Part shown: positions 23,301 through 35,027 of the stretch, piece by piece | Position numbering within the stretch: position 1 is the first letter of the stretch | Layout: each line of letters starts with the position of its first letter | Notes under the pieces: model-generated | Seen by the model: only the letters and a program-made list of their open reading frames with translations | Database searches by the model: none | Told to the model about the DNA's origin: nothing | Made by a program: the position numbers and the translations under genes | Assembly: GCA_950022295.1 (NCBI GenBank) | Contig: OX465601.1 | Location: forward strand, 113,107,501 to 113,171,500 | Source: Bromus sterilis | Lineage: Eukaryota; Streptophyta; Magnoliopsida; Poales; Poaceae | Reading direction: 5' to 3' | Length of the DNA: 64,000 nt

Positions 23301-24839
23301 CTCAATGCCTTCAAGGGGGGCGGCATTCAAAGCATTCATCATAAATATCTGTGTTTCAGCATTACGGGTTACTCTGGTGGTGTGGGTAACAATCTCGCCG
23401 GAGGGGTGTAAAAGTCGGACAGAGCTGGTGCCACAATACAGTGCGGCATCGTGAAATTTCAACCAATCCATGCCCAGAATTAGGTCTATGGTGGAAGTCT
23501 TTAGAACGATGGGGGAAACAAGGAATTCAATCCCTTCTATTTCAATGATGGTTCCGGGCACTATCTTGGTGGTTTGACATTGGCCTATCGGGGTGCGGAC
23601 AACCATCGGTGGGTTCATCTTTTCTAGCGTGAAGTTATGCGACAATGCGAATGCTTCCGACATGAATGAATGCGATGCTCCTGTATCAAATAAAACAGTA
23701 GCAGGTACGGAATTAACGAGAAGGGTACCCATCACGGTAGCGGGTTTTTGCTGAGCTTCTTCAACGTTGATGTTGTTAGCATGTCCACGAGCATAAGCGG
23801 CAGACCCAGTATTATAGCTGGGGGTCGTGTTGTTGCCACGACCATTTCCGCGGCCAGCGGGGTGAACTACCAGTTGCTTCTGTTTCAGGGGGCACTCCCT
23901 GCAAAAATGCCCTGGTTGGCGGCACGTGAAGCATAATCCATCCTGAGGACGAAGGGGTGTAGCATTGGGTGGTGCAGGCAGAGCTCTTGGCATCTGCGGT
24001 GGAGGAGGCAGACGGGGTGCAGCATAAGACGGCCTTGGAGCAGGGACAGCTGCGTGGGTCACACTGGTAGGGAGCCAGATACGACGCTTCTGCGTTGCGC
24101 CCGAAGATGAGCCAACGTCACGATAACGCTTCAGAGAGTTCTTGTGCTCCATCAGGGCAGTCTCGACGGTGATAGCCTTGTTCACCATGGTGGCGAAGTT
24201 GGCGAAATCATGAACGGCAAGAGCGAGCCTGAGTTCAGGGTTGAGGCCACGACCGAACTTCTGCTGCCTGCGAGCATCAGTGGTGATCTCTCCTTCCGCA
24301 TAGCGAGAGAGGTTGAGGAACTCGCGCTGATAGGCTTCAACAGTCATATCGCCCTGAGTGAGGTTACGGAATTCTTCCGCCTTACGATCCATGATCCCCT
24401 GAGGAATGTAGCGGGCGCGGAAGGCAGACTGAAATTCATCCCAAGTGATGACTTCTTCAACTGGCAGGGAACGCTTGTGGGTGCTCCACCACTGAGCAGC
24501 GGTGCCTTTCAGATGATAAGACGCAAAGTTCACATAGTCGGCTGGATCGACATTAGCAGACTCCAGCTCGTGAGTGATGTCGCGAAGCCAGTCATCAGCA
24601 TCCAGCGGCTGAACAGTGTTGCGGAACATAGTGGGGTTGAGGCGGGTGAAGTCGTGCAGAGTCACGGTGGCATGCTGATGGTGGTGCCCATTCTGATTCG
24701 GCTGGGGGAACTGAGCCATGATATTCTGCATGAACTGACGATTCATCTCGATCTGTTGCATCATCGCGGCCATGTAATCCGGCGGCGGAGGTGGGTCGTT
24801 GGCAGCACGACCACGACCACGACCACCACGACCAGCCAT
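20385..24839 (-). pseudogene. Chromovirus copy A gag-pol polyprotein, one nonsense codon
   Basis: ATG at 24839 (MAGRGGRGRGRA) opens a 1,484-codon frame. Domains by residue: gag capsid about 60-230; CCHC knuckle 303-316 (CFTCRQPGHFCREC); protease DTGA 385-388; RT about 540-760 with catalytic LDL near 640 and YLDD 702-705; RNase H about 848-960 (D851, E888, D913, D956); integrase HHCC 1067-1107; DD35E D1137, D1198, E1234; a chromodomain-like C-terminus about 1425-1475 (WSNHSEDEATWE). A TAA at 20948-20946 ends the frame after residue 1,297, past the integrase core and before the chromodomain. Copy B reads GGGGAACG where this copy reads GGTTAACG. The rest of the frame continues unchanged to 20385. 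The product would lack the targeting tail. Confidence 0.9.
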
Positions 24840-25478
24840 CCTGCTTGAATTAACAGGGGTATTTCAGCGATGAACAACTTAACGAAAATACCGGAAAAGA
24901 GTAAGAGGTAAAGCGACAACAAAGAGGAGGCGCGGATATATAGGAGTAGTCATATAAGACATACACATTTGCACACAGAGTCAATCAAAATTCGGACAGC
25001 GTAACGTCGTAGAAATTAAGGAAAAAGACTCTCTAGGCGGCGCGCAGACCGCGGTAAGGATTACACGACGCGACATAGATTCCACTATGTCAATCACGCC
25101 GCAAGAAAACTGTTGGCCACAGGAGTTGATGCCAGAGAACGCGCGGCCTGCCCAGAATGAGAATGGGATCCGCGGTCTGGGATCTGGCGTACGACGCCTG
25201 CGACACGACTCAATCAATGGTGGGAAGCACCAAAAACGCCGGGTGGAATCAAGAGAACGTGATCCTAATGTCAGATTTTTTTTAAAACTTACCAGCAAGG
25301 ATAAGAGAGCAGATTCCCAGAGCATAGGTAAGAAGAAAAGGATCCTAATACCATAGATATCACACGTAGTGACATCGATGTGGGCCCGTAAGCCAAATAT
25401 TAAGTTAGCAAAATAGTTTTTCAAAGTCTAGACTCAACATCGACCAGGTAGTGGTGGGGTGGCTTCCTACAGGCAGTC
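24840..25478 (-). other. Chromovirus copy A 5' leader with probable intron
   Basis: These 640 bases separate the PBS and the gag ATG. On the minus strand a strong splice donor CTG|GTAAGT lies at 25293/25292. An acceptor AAGCAG|G ends at 24841, one base before the gag ATG codon's preceding G. Splicing would remove about 452 bases, including most of a 147-codon upstream frame (25424-24981). That upstream frame matches no family I recognise, and its translation is the same in copy B. The intron is inferred from splice-site sequence only. Confidence 0.45.
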
Positions 25479-25491
25479 GGCTCTGATACCA
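25479..25491 (-). promoter_or_regulatory. Primer-binding site, copy A (initiator tRNA-Met)
   Basis: On the minus strand TGGTATCAGAGCC, three bases after the LTR end, is complementary to the 3' end of plant initiator tRNA-Met. Confidence 0.85.
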
Positions 25492-25494
25492 ACT

Positions 25495-28400
25495 TGTGAC
25501 ACCCCCAAAATCAGACCGTGTACAGTAATCATACACACAGGGTACACGTCTGAGATTAGGGTGCCACGATGATAATATCACAGCACAACACTAAACACAA
25601 AAGGATAAACAAATATATTACAATAGAGGGGGTCACGCGGACCCGAATATATAAGTCATACAAACCATAATTTCTGAGTACAGACATAGTTAGTCAAGTT
25701 TTGCCTTAAGAAGGCTAGCACAAATCACATCAGAGATACAGAACGAAAAGGCGAGGCCTCCTGCCTGGGATTCACGGTACTACTCCTGGTCAACGGGGAA
25801 CTCGACGTCGTAGTAGGTGCCTCCGGGGTACTCCTGCTCCTGGGCTCCAACGTCGGCTGCAGCGGCCGATCAGGCAAAACAGTAAAGGAAATAAAGCAGG
25901 TGAGTATCTAGTATACCCGCGAGTCTTACGTCCGCTACTAAGCATTATGCATGATATCAACGGAATGAAGAGGCTGTATATAGTGGACTGAAGACAGAAG
26001 TTCAGAGCAAAGGTAAGAAGCTAGGCCTAACGAAGACTAGCATCTTCCGACGATGTCTTGCAGCATGAGGTAAGAATCAGCCAACAGTTGATATAAAGCA
26101 GTAAGGTAACAATGAAGCAGAAGTTGCTGCAACATTGAATAATAATAAGTTGTAATAATTAACAATGCCTCCGAATTCACCTCCTCGACATCCCCGCGAG
26201 GAAGGGAACCCGGAACCATACAGTTTAATAATAGTTTCTAGTGGTAGGATCCAGCTTCAACATAAAGCGTCCTGTTACCGTGGACACGGCTATCGATAGA
26301 TCAATCTTCCCTGCAGGGGTGCACTTGTGTTACGCTACACGCACGGATCTCCAGGGTGGCGGGAACCTTGTTAGGGAACGCTCCACCGAGGCTATCCGAC
26401 ACTTCATAGCCCATCTTTCAAACTCAACAGAGAGGTCATCCGCCGGTCTAAATCCTAAGTACGCCGGGCCTTGGACCCCAACCCAAACGTACTCCTGCAC
26501 GGTGCGTGGCTGGCCGGTGAAGTTAAATCAAAGCAAATACAAATCACACGCCGCGGCAAATAAGACAACACCACTTCCCGGCAATCAGCCCGCGGTACTG
26601 CTGACGTCTGAAGAGTACTCGGACGACACTAAGAAGCAGAGGAGCCCATAACTCGTAGTTCCCACGGGTAGGTAGTGCGTACATGGCATATAGCCAACTC
26701 AAGACATTCACTGAACCATTTAGTATTTTAATTAACCTGCGTGACAACCGTTATCGTTGCCTCGACTTAACCGACCCGCGGACAACGACAGCAGCCAGGA
26801 CCACTAGTACATCGGTGCCTGCCCTGTCGCCCCACCAAGTCACTGCGGTTACCAACGAGGTGAACCGTCTCCTTACCTTGTCTCGCGTGTGCTCCTGGAG
26901 GAGCTCGACTTTTGTGGTTTGGTAACTCTCGCGGCCAACGACCAGGGGCCAAGCACACCGGTACACTGGTCGTGCCCTCCCTGTCGTCCCGTCGCAATAC
27001 CTCTCGCGGGCACCGTTGGGTCGCCCGACTTCTTACCTTTAGGACAACCGTTGTCAAGACCCTATGGCAGTAAAACAAAGTCAGCCTCGAGTGGAGTACA
27101 AATATTACTCCTTGATAGCTCACACTTGAGGTGACTAGGCATAACCCAGGTAGGTCCTGTGGCGGTGTCTGCATTGTACCGTACCTATGCAGTTATAATA
27201 TTTGTATCCGCGTTCACTCCCCTGAGTGACCACGGCCCTCTATCTAATCCTAGCTAACAATGCGCAGGGTTCACTGCTGAATAATGCATAAGTAATAATA
27301 GGCAGCATAGGATTAAAGGAAGGTACATCAACGGGCGACAAAAACAGGCTATGCAATTGAATAGGATTGTAATCGTAGCAGCAGCAGTAACAATGCCTAG
27401 TGCAAGAAATGTACGAAAAGATAGGCGGTATCTGGGGAAGAGAATGGCTCTGCTTGCCTGCAAGCTCGACGGTAGTAGTAGGGTCGTCGACGACGTAGTC
27501 GTACTCAGCAGCGGTGTAGTCGACGGCAGCAGCGGGGTCTATCGGAGATTTAAAGGGGGGAGAAACAGTAAATACACAGCAAGCATATACAAACAGATGC
27601 ATGACATGATAAATGAAATGTTAACGGTGTTTTAACGCAGTGTAATGCACGTTGCTCGTAACGGAAATTCATCTGAGTATGAACTACCGGCCCCGGGTGA
27701 TTATCGAACAGGGTGTCCGGAGGGGAAGGATCAAGCCGGAGGTGTCTTAGTTACCGGAATAACATAAGGGGGGTGTATCCGTGCTATTTGAACCATTCCG
27801 GACAACTTTCGTGTTCGGAATAAATTCATCCGGGCACTCTAACAGTACCGGACCATTTATCGGACAACCGGTCCGGAGGGGGAATGTTCGATGTTCGTTG
27901 TGTTAGAGGGGTGTGGTAGGCATACAGATAGCGTATTCGTATTTGTTATATTTTTCTGATCAATTTTCATGTATAAAGTTTTTGAATCCGAGTTACGGTT
28001 TAAAAGTTATTGAATTTCAAAGTTTAAACCAATTTAAATGATTTTCTGGATTTCTTTTATTATTTATTTAAACATTATCCAAAACATTATCCACAACATT
28101 ATCCAGAATAGTGCTGACATGTGGGAACCACATGTCAGCCCCTGTTATTTATAAAACATTTAATTAAATTAGAAAATGCCTCTGGACCCACATGTCAGTG
28201 ACTCAATTTTAATTATTTGATTAATCTAAATTATTAAGTTTAATTATTTCCAGGGGGACCCACCTGTCATTGACTGGGGTTGCCCAGTCAGCACAGTTGA
28301 CTGGTCAACCCAGTCAACTGGACTACGAGGACCCACTGGCAGCGACCCAGGGGGGTTGCCCCAGGGGTGCCACGTCAGGGGGCACCGGCGGCTAAACGCC

Positions 28401-29881
28401 GGCGTGCCCAGCACGGCGTAGGCCACGGGAGGGGGTCGGAATCGGGCTAGGGGGCACCGTTCGCCATGGGATCTGGTGCGTTAGAACCGGAAGACAGCGC
28501 CGCGTCGATTCCAAGTGGTGGCGCCGTCGGGGGGTCACCGGAATGACGCCGTCGAAGACGAAGGCGGGGACCCGTACGGTGGCGACGTCGAGGACGGCGA
28601 ATCCACGCACGGGGTGAGGCGTGGCTATGCGCGTTCGGTAGCTGGCGTCCATGGAAATGAAATGACGCGAGTAGGGCGTCAAATGCAAGCTCTACGCCGC
28701 GGTTGGGCGCTCGCCGGCGGCGAGGTTGCTCTGCCCTAATGGCGCGCACGGCTATGGGACACGGGAACCTCAACGGCGACATGGGGATGGTGAAGGAGCT
28801 CACCAGAAACGTAACGGTGCAGAGAGCGGCCTCGGTGGCGTCGGGGTGGCGCCGGATTTCCTCCGCGACGCCGCGGCGGCCGGAGTTGGGGGAGATGACC
28901 GTGTGCTCGCCGTAACGGCTCCGAGCTCGATTCCTTGCGCTCGGTGACGAAGGCGACGGCGAGACACACGCTGGACAAGGTGGTGAGGCGGCTCGAGGTC
29001 AGCGGCCGCGGTGGTGCGCGGTCATGGCGACGGCGGGCTCGGGGGAATTTTCCCAGACGATGGCGAGAGGAGGAGGAGAGGAATGGGGTGGGGGAGTTGT
29101 CCAGGGGGTCGGGCGGGGTGTGCTTAGCGTGTCCATGGAGGGAGGGAGCAGGTGAGGGAGGGGAGGGCTCCAGGGGCGCCCGTGGCCACGGCGGCACCAC
29201 GGCGTCGAGCAGGTGGCCGACAGGACGGGGGCAGGTGGGATGTGGAAGATGGGCCGGGGTGGGCTGGCTGAGGTGGGCTTCGCCCTGGGCATCAGTTTGC
29301 GGTTTTCCAATTATTTTGTTTCCTGTTTACTCAAAAGCTTTTCTGTAATTAATTTATCAACCCTAGCATTTTTGTAAAAGGTTAATAGTGTTTGTAAATT
29401 AGGGTTACATATTATTAAGGTGCCACAAAAGTTTTTGCAGCAAAATAAAATCAATAGATATTTCTTTTAAATATTAAATGCCCAAAATAGGGGTTTTAAC
29501 CTACTGTTTGAATTGTTTGGAATTTTCTGCAACTCCAAAAATTACCAAAGTTGTTCCAACATGATTATAATGATTTTAGGCAATTGACAAAAATAGTTCC
29601 ATGATTTTTGGAACAACTTTATTTCAGCACCTTTGTTTTAATTTCCATTTAAAGTAGTTTCAACTAGGGTTTGGTTTGTTGGATGAGTAAGGTGCATTTG
29701 GCTTTGGGTTTTGATCCCAAGGGCTCAAGTACATGGGGCATGGGGTGTTGATCAACCACAACAAGGTTTGATCATGAGCATCACAAAGTTTTATCAGTTA
29801 CAAGGGAGATCAAACAGTGATAATTCAAAGTGATGATCAACAGTGATGATGATTACTGTTACAGCAACTGAGGGTGTGACA
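25495..29881 (-). repeat. Array LTR 2 (shared middle LTR, 4,387 bp)
   Basis: On the plus strand it starts TGTGACACCCCC and ends GAGGGTGTGACA. It serves as 5' LTR of copy A and 3' LTR of copy B. It is very similar to LTR 1 and LTR 3 by eye. It contains a palindromic CATGTGGG/CACATG motif near 28118-28138 whose centre differs in all three LTRs, and a GC-rich stretch at 28300-29290. Confidence 0.85.
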
Positions 29882-29896
29882 AATCTCCCCCACTAC
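29882..29896 (-). promoter_or_regulatory. Polypurine tract, chromovirus copy B
   Basis: The minus strand carries GTAGTGGGGGAGATT next to the LTR start TGTCACACCC. It is the same as in copy A. Confidence 0.75.
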
Positions 29897-29917
29897 AATA
29901 ATTCTCGTCCCGAGAAT

Positions 29918-32900
29918 TTAAGTGGTAGCGAGGAAAAGATCGGGGTATTCATCGCGAAGGCGATCTTCGCGTTCCCAAGTGGCTTCATCTTCAGAATGAT
30001 TCGACCACTGAACCTTGAGGAACTTGACGGTCTTGTTGCGGGTTCGGCGTTCAGACTGATCGAGAATGCGGCTCGGATGTTCTCGATAAGTCAAGTCTTG
30101 TTGCAGCTCGATCATATCATGCTCCACTTCGCGGATAGGATCCTTGAAGCAGCGACGGAGTTGCGACACATGGAAGACATCGTGGACTTGGGAGAGGTTC
30201 GGCGGCAATTCCAACCGGTATGCCACGGGTCCACTCCTGGAAAGGATACGGAACGGGCCAATGTAGCGAGGAGCCAACTTGCCCTTGATACCGAAGCGAT
30301 GAGTGCCCCTCATGGGAGTGACACGGAGGTATGTGTATTCACCAGGCTGATACTCCATTTCACGGTGTTTGCGGTCATAGTTGCTCTTCTGACGAGACTG
30401 TGCGGCCTTGAGATTTTCTTGCACAATGCGAACTTGTTCTTCAGCTTCTTGGACAAGATCCGGTCCGAAGTAGGGTCGTTCCCCAGTTCCTGACCAATTC
30501 AGGGGGGTTCGACATTTACGTCCGTATAGAACTTCGAAGGGGGCCATCTTCAAGCTAGCCTGATAGCTATTGTTGTACGAGAATTCCACGTACGGGAGGG
30601 CATCCTCCCATTTCATGCCGAAAGAAAGGACACAAGCGCGAAGCATGTCTTCCAGCACTTGATTAACTCGTTCAACTTGGCCTTGCGACTGGGGGTGATA
30701 AGCGGTGCTGAGGTTCAGACGAGTCCCGAAAGCTTCCATGAAACTATTCCAGTATTGTGAGGTGAAGATGCTGCCACGGTCTGAACTGATCTCCAACGGA
30801 ATACCGTGGAGTGACACAATTCGGCAGATATACAAGTGTGCCAACTGACTAGCAGTGATCGTCTCCTTGACCGGCAGGAAGTGTGCAATCTTGGAGAATC
30901 GGTCGATGACGACAAAGATGGCATCGTTACCTTTCTGTGACTTAGGAAAACCGGTGACGAAGTCCATTTCGACTTTGTCCCACTTCCAATCAGGAGGAGG
31001 GAGTGGTCGCAACCAACCAGCAGGTTTCTGATGTCCGGCCTTGACGCGACTGCAAACGTCACATTGAGAAACATAGCGGGCGATGTCTTGCTTCATGTAA
31101 GGCCACCAGTACCGTTGACGAAGGTCTTTATACATCTTGGTACTGCCAGGGTGGATTGACAAGGTAGAGTTATGGGCTTCTTCCATGATATCCGGACCAC
31201 AGTTAATAAGGGGCGGGCTCACAGGAACTACTAAGCGGACCTTGAAGTACACAGTATCACCATCGTTAGCATCAATGGTAAAAGAGGAGGGCTTTCCCTC
31301 GGCGATGTCCTGCTTGATCTTCACAATGTCAGGGGCCAGAGATTGTCTACTCTTGATTAGGGCGTCGAGTTTTGACTCGAGAACCAGGTTATTGGCGTAA
31401 CCTTGAGGAACAATCTCGAGATTCAACTTGCGAAACTCTTCATACAGAAGTGGTTGCTGCACCTGAACCTCAAGTTTAGAACAGTAAGCCTTGCGGCTCA
31501 AGGCATCGGCCATCACATTAGCCTTGCCCGGGGTATACGAAATATCCATGTTGAAGTCGGCTATTGTCTCGAGCCATCGTTGTTGACGAAGATTCAGGTC
31601 TGGCTGAGTAAACAGGTACTTCAGACTTTGGTGATCGGTGTAGACCTCGCAACGATTACCGACGAGGTAATGTCGCCACAGCTTCAATGCATAAATTACT
31701 GCTGCCAATTCGAGATCATGTGTTGGGTATTTGTCTTCGTGAGCACGCAACTGACGAGAGCCATAAGCAATCACCTTGCGCTCTTGCAATAGGACACAGC
31801 CTAATCCTTGACGAGACGCGTCGCAATATATCACGAAGTCCTTCTGAGTATCAGGGGGAGCGAGCACCGGGGGAGAAGTTAGCTTGTCCTTGAGGGCTTG
31901 AAAACTTTCTTGACATTTATCTGTCCACTCAAACTTGACGCCTTTGTGAAGCAGATTAGTCAGAGGCCTGGCAATCTTGGAGAAATTCTCGACGAAACGG
32001 CGGCAATAGCTAGCGAGTCCGAGGAAACTGCGGACTTGCTTGACGGTCTTGGGAGGAGTCCAGTCAAGAATAGCCTGGATACGTTCTGGGGTGACGGCAA
32101 TGCCATCCTTGGAAATCACATGTCCAAGGTAGGTTACTTCGGGAAGCCAGAATTCACACTTAGAAAACTTAGCGTAGAGTTTGTGTTCTCGAAGCTTCTC
32201 CAGTATAAGACGAAGATGTTCAGCATGTTCTTCTTCATTCTTGGAATATATCAAGATATCATCCAGATAAACCACGACGAACTGGTCGAGGTACTCCATG
32301 AAAATATAATTCATCAATCTGGAGAAGGTGGCTGGAGCATTGGTTAAGCCAAAGGACATGACAGTGTACTCGTATGAACCATAACGAGTAATGAAGGCAG
32401 TCTTCGGAATGTCCTCATCACGGACTCGGATTTGGTGATAACCCAACCTCAAGTCGAGTTTATAAAACACCTTGGATCCGTCAAGTTGATCATACAGGTC
32501 GTTGATCCGGGGAAGTGGGTATTTGTTCTGGATGGTGGCTTGGTTAATGGGCCGATAATCTTGGACCAATCGGTTTGTCCCATCGCTCTTCTTGACAAAG
32601 AGCGAAGGTGCTCCCCAAGCTGAGGAACTGGGGCGAATGAATCCTTTCTGAAGTGCCTTGTCGATTTCCTCCTTAAGTTCCAGGAGTTCATGTGGCGGCA
32701 TCTTGTAAGGACGCTTGGCAATAGGAACAGTGCCTGGCTTCAAGTCGATGACGAATTCAACTTCTCTGATCGGGGGTATTCCCGGCAGTTCTTCTGGGAA
32801 GACGTCGGGAAAATCGCGAACGACTGGAACGGTCTCAATGCCTTCAAGGGGGGCGGCATTCAAAGCATTCATCATAAATATCTGTGTTTCAGCATTACGG

Positions 32901-34372
32901 GTTACTCTGGTGGTGTGGGTAACAATCTCGCCGGAGGGGTGTAAAAGTCGGACAGAGCTGGTGCCACAATACAGTGCGGCATCGTGAAATTTCAACCAAT
33001 CCATGCCCAGAATTAGGTCTATGGTGGAAGTCTTTAGAACGATGGGGGAAACAAGGAATTCAATCCCTTCTATTTCAATGATGGTTCCGGGCACTATCTT
33101 GGTGGTTTGACATTGGCCTATCGGGGTGCGGACAACCATCGGTGGGTTCATCTTTTCTAGCGTGAAGTTATGCGACAATGCGAATGCTTCCGACATGAAT
33201 GAATGCGATGCTCCTGTATCAAATAAAACAGTAGCAGGTACGGAATTAACGAGAAGGGTACCCATCACGGTAGCGGGTTGTTGCTGAGCTTCTTCAACGT
33301 TGATGTTGTTAGCATGTCCACGAGCATAAGCGGCAGACCCAGTATTATAGCTGGGGGTCCTGTTGTTGCCACGACCATTTCCGCGGCCAGCAGGGTGAAC
33401 TACCAGTTGCTTCTGTTTTAGGGGGCACTCCCTGGAAAAATGCCCTGGTTGGCGGCACGTGAAGCATAATCCATCCTGAGGACGAAGGGGTGTAGCACTG
33501 GGTGGTGCAGGCAGAGCTCTTGGCATCTGCGGTGGAGGAGGCAGACGGGGTGCAGCATAAGACGGCCTTGGAGCAGGGACAGCTGCGTGGGTCACACTGG
33601 TAGGGAGCCAGATACGACGCTTCTACGTTGCGCCCGAAGATGAGCCAACGTCACGATAACGCTTCAGAGAGTTCTTGTGCTCCATCTGGGCAGTCTCGAC
33701 GGTGATAGCCTTGTTCACCATGGTGGTGAAGTTGGCGAAATCATGAACGGCAAGAGCGAGCCTGAGTTCAGGGTTGAGGCCACGACGGAACTTCTGCTGC
33801 CTGCGAGCATCAGTGGTGATCTCTCCTTCCGCATAGCGAGAGAGGTTGAGGAACTCGCGCTGATAGGCTTCAACAGTCATATCGCCCTGAGTGAGGTTAC
33901 GGAATTCTTCCGCCTTATGATCCATGATCCCCTGAGGAATGTAGCGGGCGCGGAAGGCAGACTGAAATTCATCCCAAGTGATGACTTCTTCAACTGGCAG
34001 GGAACGCTTGTGGGTGCTCCACCACTGAGCAGCGGCGCCTTTCAGATGATAAGACGCAAAGTTCACATAGTCGGCTGGATCGACATTAGCAGACTCCAGC
34101 TCGTGAGTGATGTCGCGAAGCCAGTCATCAGCATCCAGCGGCTGAACAGTGTTGCGGAACATAGTGGGGTTGAGGCGGGTGAAGTCGTGCAGAGTCACGG
34201 TGGCATGCTGATGGTGGTGCCCATTCTGATTCGGCTGGGGGAACTGAGCCATGATATTCTGCATGAACTGACGATTCATCTCGAACTGCTGCATCATCGC
34301 GGCCATGTAATCCGGCGGCGGAGGTGGGTCGTTGGCAGCACGACCACGACCACGACCACCACGACCAGCCAT
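29918..34372 (-). pseudogene. Chromovirus copy B gag-pol polyprotein, one nonsense codon
   Basis: This frame has the same 1,484-codon length and domain order as copy A. The only break is a TAG at 33625-33623 (codon 250, where copy A has CAG Gln), between the capsid region and the CCHC knuckle. Downstream the frame is open to the stop at 29918, through protease, RT (YLDD), RNase H, integrase with all three catalytic acids and the chromodomain-like tail. The C-to-T change is in a CAG context, compatible with deamination of a methylated CHG cytosine. Readthrough of one amber codon would give a full product, so this copy is close to intact. Confidence 0.9.
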
Positions 34373-35011
34373 CCTGCTTGAATTAACAGGGGTATTTCAG
34401 CGATGAACAACTTAACGAAAATACCGGAAAAGAGTAAGAGGTAAAGCGACAACAAAGAGGAGGCGCGGATATATAGGAGTAGTCATATAAGACATACACA
34501 TTTGCACACAGAGTCAATCGAAATTCGGACAGCGTAACGTCGTAGAAATTAAGGAAAAAGACTCTCTAGGCGGCGCGCAGACCGCGGTAAGGATTACACG
34601 ACGCGACATAGATTCCACTATGTCAATCACGCCGCAAGAAAACTGTTGGCCACAGGAGTTGATGCCAGAGAACGCGCGGCCTGCCCAGAATGAGAATGGG
34701 ATCCGCGGTCTGGGATCTGGCGTACGACGCCTGCGACACGACTCAATCAATGGTGGGAAGCACCAAAAACGCCGGGTGGAATCAAGAGAACGTGATCCTA
34801 ATGTCAGATTTTTTTTAAAACTTACCAGCAAGGATAAGAGAGCAGATTCCCAGAGCATAGGTAAGAAGAAAAGGATCCTAATACCATAGATATCACACGT
34901 AGTGACATCGATGTGGGCCCGTAAGCCAAATATTAAGTTAGCAAAATAGTTTTTCAAAGTCTAGACTCAACATCGACCAGGTAGTGGTGGGGTGGCTTCC
35001 TACAGGCAGTC
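34373..35011 (-). other. Chromovirus copy B 5' leader with probable intron
   Basis: The layout is the same as in copy A: minus-strand donor GTAAGT at 34825 downward, acceptor ending at 34374, PBS upstream. The upstream frame (34957-34514) has the same translation as in copy A. Confidence 0.45.
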
Positions 35012-35024
35012 GGCTCTGATACCA
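35012..35024 (-). promoter_or_regulatory. Primer-binding site, copy B (initiator tRNA-Met)
   Basis: The minus strand carries TGGTATCAGAGCC, as in copy A, three bases from the LTR end. Confidence 0.85.
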
Positions 35025-35027
35025 ACT

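Noticed and set aside
24144..24848. 234-codon plus-strand frame opposite gag (also 33677-34381)
   Set aside because: It is an antisense shadow of gag with a low-complexity Thr run from the Arg/Gly start of Gag.
28736..29348. Long GC-rich frames in the chromovirus LTRs (for example 154 and 137 codons)
   Set aside because: Pro/Arg/Ala-rich frames on both strands follow from high GC content; no domain, and the LTR 3 copy is deleted there.
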